DNA from: Vibrio quintilis
GTDB lineage: Bacteria; Pseudomonadota; Gammaproteobacteria; Enterobacterales; Vibrionaceae
Assembly: GCF_024529975.1 (NCBI RefSeq)
Contig: NZ_AP024898.1
Span: 744,001-808,000 of the forward strand
Length of the DNA stretch: 64,000 nucleotides
Direction of reading: 5' to 3'
The notes beneath the pieces were generated by a model that was given only the letters and a program-made list of their open reading frames with translations, was not told the origin of the DNA and did no database searches. Below are positions 17,114-26,178 of this stretch, piece by piece; position 1 is the first letter of the stretch; every line of letters begins with the position of its first letter. Position numbers and translations under genes: made by a program.

Positions 17114-19267
17114 ATGAAATGCAAATTACGCTTATTTACTTACGTCTGTATGCTGTTTGCTATGCCAGCATATAGTCTGGATAGCGCACAGATTGCGACA
17201 ATTGCTCAGGTGGCTTTGGATATTGAGCAGGATGAGTCAACCATACCAGGCGCAGTCACCGCGATAGCTGATGACACTTCGGTGATATGGACAGGCAAAA
17301 GTAACTGTGATGCGCAGTATGAATCGTCAGGATTTCCGTGTCCGGACTCCGTGGTCAATACTACTGATCAGTTCCGGATTGGCAGTGAGACCAAAACCTA
17401 TACGGGAACGGTGATCTTAAAGATGATTGAAGACGGGTATCTGAATTTAACTGATACACTGGATTCTCTGGCACCGTTTCTCGATATTCCAAATGCCGAA
17501 TCAATTACGGTCGAAAATCTGTTACAGATGACCAGCACCATCCCGGATTATCTGAATGCTCCGGCACTTTATTACGGTTCAGACACTGATTTAACCATCA
17601 ATGATCAATACGTCATTCAGTACGGGCAATTAGAAATCACGCCGCCGGATGCCTATATCATGGCAACCAACAGTCAGGACAGAACATCCGGTATGAGCTA
17701 TTCGAATACCAACTTTGCCATTCTGGCGCTGATTGCCCAGCAAAAATCCTGTGAAATTCCGGACTTTACCAGTTGCCAGACCATCGAACAGCTCATTTCT
17801 CACTACGTTTTTGAACCATTATCACTTGGCAGTACCATTTTTCCGGAAGATGACCAGTTCTCTCAGGCCCATGCAAAAGGGTATGTCATGATTGAATCAG
17901 GCAAAGAAATCACCGGCACTGCATCGCTGGAAAGTAATGATGCCAATGAGCTGATCGACTCTTTTACCTACTTAAATCCCAAACTCCCGTGGGCTGCCGG
18001 GGCGATTATTTCTGTGCTTAACGAGCAAATTACCTGGGCCCGCCAATTGGTGAAAAATGATCAAAATCTGCTTTCAGCATCGATGCAGACTCAACGTCTG
18101 AATGATACCGCAGCCGGAAGCGTTGCCGGTATTCCGGCCCGCTACGGACTGGCGGTTTATCACATGAATTCATTCTATAACGGTTCGAATTTTACCGGCC
18201 ATTCCGGTGCTATTTTTGGCTTCACCAGTTCTTTATTTTATAACCAGGAAACGGACCTGTTTTATGCTGTTGATGTGAATCAGTATCCGGCCTGGCAGAC
18301 CGCACGGGACTTTATGTGGCAAATAGACAAAGGCGTGCGTTTCTCACAGGATCAAAACGGTAACTGTACCGGTTCACCCCAGCCGGTGCCATCAACCTGC
18401 ACCGGTCTGAGTGTCAGAACGTCTTCATTTACGGTCCCGACAGGTAATTCGCTGACCATCGAGCCCTCTCAGGTGATTTACACCGGTTATGACACCAGTG
18501 ATTGTTCCACTGATTCGACAACCGGAGCTATGACCTGTACTGCAATGAACAATACCGCCCCCACACTGGTGTTTTACGGGCATGATCTGGAAGGAATTCA
18601 AATTGATTCCGGTACACTGACTCTGGAATCCGGTGCAATTTTGCAGTGCAGCGGACGGCATTGCAGCGCGATTGCAACAACCGGCTCACCCGTACTGAAT
18701 ATCTATGGCACCATTACCACGGAAGGGACAGGCAGTCAGGCCATCAAAGGCAGCAGCGGTAACGAAACTGTCAAACTATATTCAGGTGCGTCAGTCAGCG
18801 GCGATATTGATTTAGGAACAGGAAGTAACGAGCTGAATCTGGAAGAGGGTGCTTCCTTTACCGGGAATATGGTTCTGAGCACGCCTGATGTGAAGTTATC
18901 CAGTGGTTCTCAATATTTATCGGTCAGCGTTGATAATAATCAGGTCATGGTGAAGGATGCAGCGAATCGCAGCATGTCTTATGCTCAGGATGACAGCCTG
19001 ACACAAGTCACAATCGATAATGAGACAGTTTCTTCTGATTCATTGTTGATTCCCATCGATCTTGATGACAACGGTCAGTATGACCTTGTTGTCTATCAAA
19101 GTGATGATTTGAATCAGCTGACCTTAAAAGTCAGCACAGCGCTGTTTGATACCAACTTCTCTTTTGCATCCGCCAAAAGCTCCGGTGCATCCGGGCCGTT
19201 TTTCTTCGTCATCCTGTTGTTGAGCGGACTGTTCAGGGAGGGATTATTCAAATACCGGAGACGATAG
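17114..19267 (+). CDS. Exported beta-lactamase-fold serine hydrolase with C-terminal membrane anchor
   Basis: A 717-aa protein with a signal peptide (cleavage near residue 21) and an S12/class C beta-lactamase-like domain to about residue 420. The catalytic SxxK is S91-E-T-K94, the YxN equivalent is Y196-S-N198, and the third motif is the GHSGAIFGF segment near 365. A Cys/Ser/Thr-rich beta-repeat region follows (about 430-680) that resembles passenger-type beta-helix repeats. The end is a hydrophobic helix (FFFVILLLSGLF) with a basic tail, which would anchor it or act as a sorting tail. It should act outside the cytoplasm. Peptidases of this fold (ClbP, ZmaM, XcnG) remove prodrug caps in NRPS pathways; a D-Ala carboxypeptidase or esterase role is equally possible. 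It opens the plus-strand gene series. Confidence 0.75.
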   Translation: MKCKLRLFTYVCMLFAMPAYSLDSAQIATIAQVALDIEQDESTIPGAVTAIADDTSVIWTGKSNCDAQYESSGFPCPDSVVNTTDQFRIGSETKTYTGTVILKMIEDGYLNLTDTLDSLAPFLDIPNAESITVENLLQMTSTIPDYLNAPALYYGSDTDLTINDQYVIQYGQLEITPPDAYIMATNSQDRTSGMSYSNTNFAILALIAQQKSCEIPDFTSCQTIEQLISHYVFEPLSLGSTIFPEDDQFSQAHAKGYVMIESGKEITGTASLESNDANELIDSFTYLNPKLPWAAGAIISVLNEQITWARQLVKNDQNLLSASMQTQRLNDTAAGSVAGIPARYGLAVYHMNSFYNGSNFTGHSGAIFGFTSSLFYNQETDLFYAVDVNQYPAWQTARDFMWQIDKGVRFSQDQNGNCTGSPQPVPSTCTGLSVRTSSFTVPTGNSLTIEPSQVIYTGYDTSDCSTDSTTGAMTCTAMNNTAPTLVFYGHDLEGIQIDSGTLTLESGAILQCSGRHCSAIATTGSPVLNIYGTITTEGTGSQAIKGSSGNETVKLYSGASVSGDIDLGTGSNELNLEEGASFTGNMVLSTPDVKLSSGSQYLSVSVDNNQVMVKDAANRSMSYAQDDSLTQVTIDNETVSSDSLLIPIDLDDNGQYDLVVYQSDDLNQLTLKVSTALFDTNFSFASAKSSGASGPFFFVILLLSGLFREGLFKYRRR

Positions 19268-19503
19268 TTTCATAAAAAATAAATATAGAAAATTACCACT
19301 TATATCATGCATATACTAATATGGTTTAATATGATCCCAAGGGCGTCCAGCCCTTGATGAATGCTCTAATATGAAAAGTTCTGTCCTTTATGACATTTCC
19401 AGGCATGACGTACCGCTTGTTGAATGCCAGTAGTTATTGCTGACGGAGAATCAGTGGCTATGGAATCGTCTTCCTGAAAAGGTGAGATGAATGGAAATAA
19501 TTC

Positions 19504-22500
19504 ATGATGGAACTCAGCAAGAATAATATTGAAGATATCCTTCCGCTTACACCACTTCAGGCCGGCATGCTTTATCACGACCTGTTGGAGAAAGAAAGCC
19601 ATCATCATGTCTCTTATAACCAGCAGGTCAGATTCCGCCTGACCGGCACACTGAATGTGGAGGCTTTCCGGCAGGCATGGCAATGCTTAATCAATCGCCA
19701 TGCAGCGCTCCGGGTGGTGTTCAAACATGATAAATCTGCCGAACCGATTCAGATCGTTCTGAAAGAAAGGGATTTTGTCGTCCGGTTTATGGATTTAACC
19801 CCGTTGAGTGACAGCGAAAAAATGCGACAACTGGAAGGTTTTATTGAATCTGATAAACGCCAGACATTTTCACTGGAACGGGATATTCCGATGCGGGTGT
19901 CTCTGCTGAAATCCGGGCCGGAAGAGCATTGGTTTGTCTGGTCATTTCATCATATCTGCCTTGACGGGTGGTGTGTTGCTTCTCTTCAGCAGGAGCTGTT
20001 TACCGTTTACCAGCAGTTGATCAATAACCGTCCGGTTGACTTGCCGCCGGCACCTTCATTCAGCCGTTATATTAAGTGGTACAAAGGTCAGGAGTCTCAT
20101 CAGGATTTCTGGCGTCAGTATCTGGACGGATACACGCTGACGACATCGCCGCCGCTGCCAACCTTACACCACGATGATGAAGAAAGCGGTATGGCGTCAA
20201 GTCATCATGAATACGGGACGGAAATTCGCCTGATCGACGGCCCGCAATGGCAGGCATTCAATGAACTGAGTATCCGGACAGGCGCAACGCCAAGTACTTT
20301 GTTTCATTGTCTGTGGGGGTTATTTCTGGCAAAGGTGAATGAAACCAGTGATGTGGTGTTTGGCAGTGTTCAGTCGATTCGCCCGCTGGCAAATTCGCAG
20401 TTTGAACGTCTGATTGGCTTATGCATTAATACCATGCCATTCCGGGTTCGCTTTTCGGCGCAGGACAGCCTGAAAGAGATTGCATCTAAGTTACAGCTTG
20501 GTCAGCTTGGTTGTCTGGAACATGCAACCATGTCTGTCAGCGAAATTCAGGCCCAGTGCAGCCAGACAGGTAAACTGTTTGATCATTTTATTGCCTTTGA
20601 AAACTATCCAGTAACCGACAATGAAGACTGCGGGAAAGAAAAGCTGACAGAAGGGTTGTATGCTGATGAGTTTCGCGAATACATGCCGACCTCTTATCCT
20701 TTTCATATTGCTGTCTTACCCATAAAGAAATCGCCTGCAAAACAAGCATTACAGATTCTGTTTAAATATGTGCCGAGAAAAGTAGAGAAGGACAATGTCC
20801 GGGCGGTTGCCGATACTTTTTGCCGCTTTGTTGAAGATTGCCTTTCTGCACCGGATGCTCCGGTTGCTGACTTCAATTTAACCAGCCCGTCCGGGCTGCT
20901 TTCAACCGGACAACCGATGGCATTACCGGCAGAACATTTAACCGGATTTTATCAGCAACATGCCTGTGATCAACAAACTGCATTGATTGAAGGCAACAGA
21001 CATCTGACGCATCAACAGCTTCGGCAAGCCAGTATTGCTCTGGCATGTCAGATAAAGGCGAAACTGAAAATCTGTTCTTCGGAAGCGCATACTTCACAAA
21101 CAAACCATGCAAAAACAGTTGCTTTATATGACACAGCCGGGAGTGAGATGCTGGTTGCGATCTTTGCCTGCTTCCACCTCGGTATTCCTTATGTGCCAAT
21201 GGATCCGGCTAATCCGCTGGCGATCTCAAAATCGATCCTGAAGCAGGCAAAAGCCGGGCTGATTATCACCACAGAGCAGCAAACTGATTTACTGACGATG
21301 GATTCCGGCATTGAGTGCCTGAGGGTCGATCTGGCTCAGATCATGTCGTCGCTGTCTGATGTTTCTGCTGGCCCGGTGACAGATGATGCTTCATTCCTTG
21401 TTCAGGCCGGTGCAGACAGTACCGCGTATATTATTTTTACCTCCGGTACGACCGGCGAGCCCAAAGGGGTGCCGGTGACTCACCGGTCACTGATCAACTA
21501 TGTGTGTTGGTGTCGCGACCGGTTTGATTTCTCGGCCTCTGACAGTAGTTTATTGCTGACGTCCTTCAATTTTGATCTGGGCTATACGGCAATCTTTGGC
21601 AGTTTACTTTCCGGTGGCACATTACATATTGCCAGTGAAGCGCAGCGGCGTGATCCCCGGTGGGTCGCTGATTATATCAGGGACAGTCATATCAGTTTCC
21701 TCAAACTGACACCTTCCTATCTGCATATGTTGCTCGAAGTGCTGGGCCCACAGGTATTTAATGATTGCGAACTGAGCCGTCTGATAATGGGCGGTGAACC
21801 GCTGAATTACGCCGATCTCAAACAGCTGCATCAGTGCAATCCGGCATTGCGTCTGTTCAATCATTATGGCCCGACTGAAAATACAATCGGATGCTGTGCT
21901 AATGCGATTACTACCCATGATATCTCCGGTCATTATCAGAATATCGGGCAACCAGCGCATAATACCCGGGCGTACATACTAAACCGGCAAATGGGTGTGT
22001 GTCCGCCGTATGTTGAAGGCGAATTATGCCTGTCCGGTAACCAGCTCATGCGCGCTTATCTGAATCCGGATCATAATCACAACCGTCTGATGGCTCTCAA
22101 TGATCAACCCATTTACCGGACCGGTGACAGAGCTTACCGCACACTGCAGGGGGACATTGTCTTTCTTGGCCGTGAGCAGCAATCCGTCAAGATCGATGGC
22201 TACCGGGTCGATTTAAACGCAGTTCAGCGGGTGATTCAAAAATACAGCGCGATTAAGGACTGCCTGGTTGACAGCTTCCGGCGTGACGATGACTCAGTGA
22301 TTATTGTTGCACTGGTGATTCCGGCGGATGATGGTGAGATTAATCTGCATGAATTACGTCACTGGCTGGGAGAACAACTGCCACACTATATGCATCCGTC
22401 TGATTTTATTGAAGTCTCGCGTTTTCCGATCACCACCAATGGCAAACTGGATCGGAAAACATTGCTGCAGTTCTGGAAAAACCGCCTGAATACCACATCC

Positions 22501-23613
22501 GGAGCGACCTGTCAGGCGCCCCGGACAGAAACAGAAAAGAGACTGGTCAGCATCTGGGAAAAGATTTTTCTCAGACAGCAAATCAGCGTCACAACCAGCT
22601 TTTTTGAATTAGGTGGTCACTCGATCAAAGCGATTATCTGTACCAGTGAAATACGTAAGCAGTTTGGTATCACAATGCCGGTCACGCAGGTGTTTACTCA
22701 TCCGACAATTGTGGCCCTTGCATCAGTCATCGACCATTATCTGGCAGGTGAGAATGAAGCACATCAGGCGGCAAAACCTTTGATGACCGAAGCAAGTCAG
22801 CGGATTCTGCCGCTTTATACCTCCAATTCAAATGGCGCGATACCCGCTCAGGCGGACGACCTGGTGTACTGCTTACCGGCAATTTTAGGGACTTCAACCG
22901 TTTATAAAGAAATTTTTGAAGCGCTGAAAATGCCGGTGCAGGCTTTCGGGTTTCAGTGTGGTGGTTTTGTCTCTGAGCCATTGTCAGAGGATTTACTGCA
23001 ACTGGCCGATCTGGCAGCAAATTGTATTGCTCAGCATTATCAAACCATCACAGGCCGGCCCCGCATGATGCTTTTCGGCTACTCTTTCGGCGCGATTCTG
23101 GCACTGGAAGTGGCGCAACGTCTGGAAAAGCTGGGATATTCCGTTGCTTTACTATTGCTGGATTCAAATTTGAATATGCAGCATGACGGTATTGAACAAA
23201 CCCTGAGTGAAATGCGTCATATCCGCTACTGGGACAAAATTATTTCTTTGTTTGAGAAACATCTGAATCAGACCGAGCTCAGACAGATCGAAGCGGGGGT
23301 GATTCATCATCAGCGCATACTTCGCCGCTACCTGAACCAGCAACAAATAAACAGTCACTTATTAAATTCAGAAATGATCTGTATCGAGAGCTGCCAAAAC
23401 TCAGATCAGGGTTATATGCGCTGTTTCGGCCAGAAAACAGCAGGCCATTGCCGGGTCATGTCCACCTCCGGTGATCATTACAGTATGTTCCAGCCGCCAC
23501 ACTTCACCGGATTACTCAGCAACATCCGTGATGCAATCACGCTTTTAATGCATCCGGAACAGAAGAAAACCGGTCAGCGGGGGCAGGTGCACAGCAAAGT
23601 GGAATTGAATTAA
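19504..23613 (+). CDS. NRPS, C-A-PCP-TE (predicted Asp module, terminal)
   Basis: A 1369-aa termination module. The condensation domain (about 10-440) opens with EDILPLTPLQAGMLYH and has HHICLDGW near 149, the start style of domains that accept a D-residue or another protein's chain. The adenylation domain spans about 465-990 (FTSGTTGEPKGV near 642, TTNGKLDRK near 978). Hand-read pocket residues are D-L-T-K-I-G-H-I-G-K, close to known Asp codes. The carrier site is LGGHS with Ser1040. The thioesterase spans about 1115-1350 (GYSFGA with Ser1194, Asp in LLDSN, His in GDHYSM). Although encoded first, it should act last, after the protein at 44066, which ends in an epimerase domain and a short acidic tail. 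A 7-bp hairpin lies upstream at 19338-19356. Confidence 0.88.
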   Translation: MMELSKNNIEDILPLTPLQAGMLYHDLLEKESHHHVSYNQQVRFRLTGTLNVEAFRQAWQCLINRHAALRVVFKHDKSAEPIQIVLKERDFVVRFMDLTPLSDSEKMRQLEGFIESDKRQTFSLERDIPMRVSLLKSGPEEHWFVWSFHHICLDGWCVASLQQELFTVYQQLINNRPVDLPPAPSFSRYIKWYKGQESHQDFWRQYLDGYTLTTSPPLPTLHHDDEESGMASSHHEYGTEIRLIDGPQWQAFNELSIRTGATPSTLFHCLWGLFLAKVNETSDVVFGSVQSIRPLANSQFERLIGLCINTMPFRVRFSAQDSLKEIASKLQLGQLGCLEHATMSVSEIQAQCSQTGKLFDHFIAFENYPVTDNEDCGKEKLTEGLYADEFREYMPTSYPFHIAVLPIKKSPAKQALQILFKYVPRKVEKDNVRAVADTFCRFVEDCLSAPDAPVADFNLTSPSGLLSTGQPMALPAEHLTGFYQQHACDQQTALIEGNRHLTHQQLRQASIALACQIKAKLKICSSEAHTSQTNHAKTVALYDTAGSEMLVAIFACFHLGIPYVPMDPANPLAISKSILKQAKAGLIITTEQQTDLLTMDSGIECLRVDLAQIMSSLSDVSAGPVTDDASFLVQAGADSTAYIIFTSGTTGEPKGVPVTHRSLINYVCWCRDRFDFSASDSSLLLTSFNFDLGYTAIFGSLLSGGTLHIASEAQRRDPRWVADYIRDSHISFLKLTPSYLHMLLEVLGPQVFNDCELSRLIMGGEPLNYADLKQLHQCNPALRLFNHYGPTENTIGCCANAITTHDISGHYQNIGQPAHNTRAYILNRQMGVCPPYVEGELCLSGNQLMRAYLNPDHNHNRLMALNDQPIYRTGDRAYRTLQGDIVFLGREQQSVKIDGYRVDLNAVQRVIQKYSAIKDCLVDSFRRDDDSVIIVALVIPADDGEINLHELRHWLGEQLPHYMHPSDFIEVSRFPITTNGKLDRKTLLQFWKNRLNTTSGATCQAPRTETEKRLVSIWEKIFLRQQISVTTSFFELGGHSIKAIICTSEIRKQFGITMPVTQVFTHPTIVALASVIDHYLAGENEAHQAAKPLMTEASQRILPLYTSNSNGAIPAQADDLVYCLPAILGTSTVYKEIFEALKMPVQAFGFQCGGFVSEPLSEDLLQLADLAANCIAQHYQTITGRPRMMLFGYSFGAILALEVAQRLEKLGYSVALLLLDSNLNMQHDGIEQTLSEMRHIRYWDKIISLFEKHLNQTELRQIEAGVIHHQRILRRYLNQQQINSHLLNSEMICIESCQNSDQGYMRCFGQKTAGHCRVMSTSGDHYSMFQPPHFTGLLSNIRDAITLLMHPEQKKTGQRGQVHSKVELN

Positions 23614-23651
23614 TCATGTTTAAACCTAACCGTTGATAAATGGAGACAGTG

Positions 23652-24260
23652 ATGAGAGAACCACAAAAGAAAACCACCGCCCAGGAGGAGAAAGCTGCTG
23701 CAGCGACTCCTGAGAAAGAAGCGGCGGCCGGGCCGGCAGAAGAGGTCACGGAACAACCACCCGTTGATCTGGAAGCCTGCAAAGCGAAAGCGGAAAAAAT
23801 TGTTGAGAAGTACAGCAAATGGTCACTGGCAACCGGACTGATTCCGGCGCCTGCGATTGATTTGGTTGCGCTGACCGCCGTTCAAATCAAAATGGCTTCT
23901 GAAATCTGTAAGGCGTTTGAGCAATCCTTCAGTGAGCACAAGCTGAAGTCAATTTTAGTGCCACTGCTTGGTGCTGCATTGCCGCAGGCACTGACGACCG
24001 GCGGCGTCAGCTCAACCGTGAAAGCCATTCCCGTCTATGGCACCCTGGTTGGTTTATCCACCATGCCACTGCTGTCTGCCGGTGCCAGCTATGCGATTGG
24101 CAGTGCATTTATCAGTCACTTTGCCAATGGCGGAACACTGCTCAGTCTGAATGTCAGTTCTATGACTGATGCTGTGAAAGAGAATGTTCAAAAATACAAA
24201 AATAAAAACAAAAGTGATGAGGATGTATCCGTGGCGGATGAAGAGACCGCAAAAGCATAA
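23652..24260 (+). CDS. DUF697-like membrane-associated protein
   Basis: A 202-aa protein. The first 40 residues are disordered and Ala/Glu/Lys-rich. Then comes a helical domain with KAEKIVEKYSKWSLATGLIPAPAIDLVALTAVQIKMASEI, the pattern of DUF697 (YcjF-like) domains, followed by amphipathic or hydrophobic helices (ILVPLLGAALPQAL, AIPVYGTLVGLSTMPLLSAG) and a charged tail. The domain is usually tied to membranes, often with GTPases or stress proteins. ATG at 23652 has GGAGA 7 bases upstream; an earlier in-frame ATG at 23640 lacks one. It lies between the TE module and the exporter genes. No enzymatic motif was seen; a structural or membrane role with the exporter is inferred. Confidence 0.65.
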   Translation: MREPQKKTTAQEEKAAAATPEKEAAAGPAEEVTEQPPVDLEACKAKAEKIVEKYSKWSLATGLIPAPAIDLVALTAVQIKMASEICKAFEQSFSEHKLKSILVPLLGAALPQALTTGGVSSTVKAIPVYGTLVGLSTMPLLSAGASYAIGSAFISHFANGGTLLSLNVSSMTDAVKENVQKYKNKNKSDEDVSVADEETAKA

Positions 24261-24343
24261 TCATAAAACCGGTGAAACTTTAACCTTTCCGCTTCCGGGA
24301 GGTGAGGAATAAAGTTTCACCATTATTCGTCAGCAGGTTTTTA

Positions 24344-24538
24344 ATGAATATTTATATTTTAATTATATATTTTTTTGCCAGTGTATTGGTTGGTTATATG
24401 GGACGTAACACGTTTGCCGGTGCAGTTGGTTATTTTCTGTTGTCTTGTATTTTCTCACCTCCGATTGCGTTGTTCTTCCTGATTGTGACAAATAAAAAAA
24501 CACGCATTGATATGAATAAAAAGAATAATGATTTATGA
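24344..24538 (+). CDS. Small two-helix membrane protein
   Basis: A 64-aa protein made almost entirely of two hydrophobic helices (MNIYILIIYFFASVLVGYMG and VGYFLLSCIFSPPIALFFLIVT) and a basic tail. ATG at 24344 follows a CAGG-type site; a GTG at 24302 is a less likely start. Its last codons overlap the exporter start (ATGA at 24535-24538), so translation is probably coupled and the protein may be a small partner of the ABC exporter. No family was recognised. Confidence 0.6.
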   Translation: MNIYILIIYFFASVLVGYMGRNTFAGAVGYFLLSCIFSPPIALFFLIVTNKKTRIDMNKKNNDL

Positions 24539-26178
24539 ATGTTTTTCGTTTAATTGATCGCGAATTAAAAATTAATAAAAGAAAGTTTTTATCTTTTGCC
24601 GGAATATCAGGTTTTGCCAATGCTGCGATTCTTGCTGTAATTAATGTTTCAGCAGAGCATGTTTCGAATAAAGAGGACACCATCTATTATCTGGCGTTAT
24701 TTATTGTCGTCAGTGCGATGTATGCCGTTGCCCAGAAACAGCTGATGATGGAAGCCACAACCCATGTGGAAAAATCTATTAACAGCCTGAGGATTAAACT
24801 GGTAAAAGATATCCTGCACAGTGAATTAAGTACCATTGAGACCATTGGCAAAGAAAAAATTTACACCATTGTCAGTAAAGAGCTGCAAACCATGTCTCAG
24901 GCTTCGGCGTTGTTTGTCATCTGTGGACAGGCTGCCATCCTGCTGTTTTTTACCATTTTGTATGTGGCCTGGTTATCACCGGTGGCATTCTTTCTGACTT
25001 TCATCTTTTTAGCGATTGGCAGTGGCTGGCACATTCTTCGTTCAAAAGAGGTCAAAGAAAAACTGAAACAAGCATTTGATATTGAGAATGTTCTTGTCAC
25101 CCGGTTATCTGATCTTCTGGGCGGGTTTAAAGAAGTTAAACTGAACTCAGATCGCTCATCTGAGCTGGAAAAACGAATTCTTGATTTGTCCGATGATGTG
25201 ACGGAAACCAAAATTTCCACCCAGAAAATATACGCAGTTGATTTTGTGATTTCACAGCTCACTTTCTTTATTCTGACCGGTGCGATGGTGTTTCTTGTCC
25301 CCATACTGTCCAGTGTTTATCCGGATGTGGTGATGAAAGTTACCACGGCTTCATTATTTTTGATCGGGCCAATTTCCAATATTGTCGGTGGTGTGCCGAT
25401 TTTTTCAAATGCGAACGCTGCGATTCAAAATGTACTGGAACTTGAACAAATGTTGCAGGACGGTAAGTCTGCTTTCATTCCGGAAAATCCAACAGACAAT
25501 TTTGCAGACGGATTTAACAAAATTGAAATGACCGGGCTTTATTTCAGTCACTCAAATGGAGATGATGAAAAACCATTTACTGTCGGCCCGGTTAATTTAG
25601 TTATTAACCGCGGTGAAACTATATTTATTACCGGTGGTAACGGCAGCGGTAAAACAACCTTTATGCGTTTAATGACGACTTTATATCAGGCCAGTGGCGG
25701 GATGATTAAAGTTGATGGCCGGATCATCGATAAAAATAATTGCATGGCCTACCGGAATTTATTCTCCTCTGTATTCGCTGACTTTCATTTATTTCAGGAA
25801 ATATATGGCATCAGTGAGGAAGATGAAGCCGTTTATTCAGAATGGCTGGAATACATCGGTATGTCCCACAAAGTCAAAATCCGGGATAAACAGTTCAGCA
25901 CGATTAAGTTATCGACCGGCCAGCGAAAACGACTGGCACTAATGGTTAGTGCACTGGAAAACCGGCCGATTTGTATTTTTGACGAATGGGCTGCCGATCA
26001 GGATCCGACCTTCAGAGAAAAATTCTATTCAGAAATTCTTCCGCGACTGAAAGCCAATCACCAGACCGTTATTGCTGTCACGCATGACGATATGTATTTC
26101 GACCGGGCTGACCGGCAGCTGAAAATGGTGGATGGTCAGATCATCGAACATCACAGTCATATGGAGTCACCGCTTTGA
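24535..26178 (+). CDS. Cyclic-peptide-type ABC exporter (SyrD/PvdE-like half transporter)
   Basis: A 547-aa ABC half transporter: transmembrane domain with about six helices (residues 15-300), then a nucleotide-binding domain with Walker A GGNGSGKTT (about 369-377), signature LSTGQRKRL (near 460) and Walker B ICIFDEWAADQD (near 480), then the H-loop VTHDD. The DEWAADQDP wording and the compact size match the SyrD/PvdE/MdsA-like group that exports NRPS peptides to the periplasm. It should work as a dimer in the inner membrane and move the lipopeptide out. The gene overlaps the genes on both sides by 4 bp. Confidence 0.9.
   Translation: MNVFRLIDRELKINKRKFLSFAGISGFANAAILAVINVSAEHVSNKEDTIYYLALFIVVSAMYAVAQKQLMMEATTHVEKSINSLRIKLVKDILHSELSTIETIGKEKIYTIVSKELQTMSQASALFVICGQAAILLFFTILYVAWLSPVAFFLTFIFLAIGSGWHILRSKEVKEKLKQAFDIENVLVTRLSDLLGGFKEVKLNSDRSSELEKRILDLSDDVTETKISTQKIYAVDFVISQLTFFILTGAMVFLVPILSSVYPDVVMKVTTASLFLIGPISNIVGGVPIFSNANAAIQNVLELEQMLQDGKSAFIPENPTDNFADGFNKIEMTGLYFSHSNGDDEKPFTVGPVNLVINRGETIFITGGNGSGKTTFMRLMTTLYQASGGMIKVDGRIIDKNNCMAYRNLFSSVFADFHLFQEIYGISEEDEAVYSEWLEYIGMSHKVKIRDKQFSTIKLSTGQRKRLALMVSALENRPICIFDEWAADQDPTFREKFYSEILPRLKANHQTVIAVTHDDMYFDRADRQLKMVDGQIIEHHSHMESPL

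Noticed and set aside
19366-19683. 105-aa minus-strand frame across the start of the C-A-PCP-TE gene
   Set aside because: Its sequence is low in recognisable structure and overlaps the conserved condensation-domain start, which is clearly coding on the plus strand.
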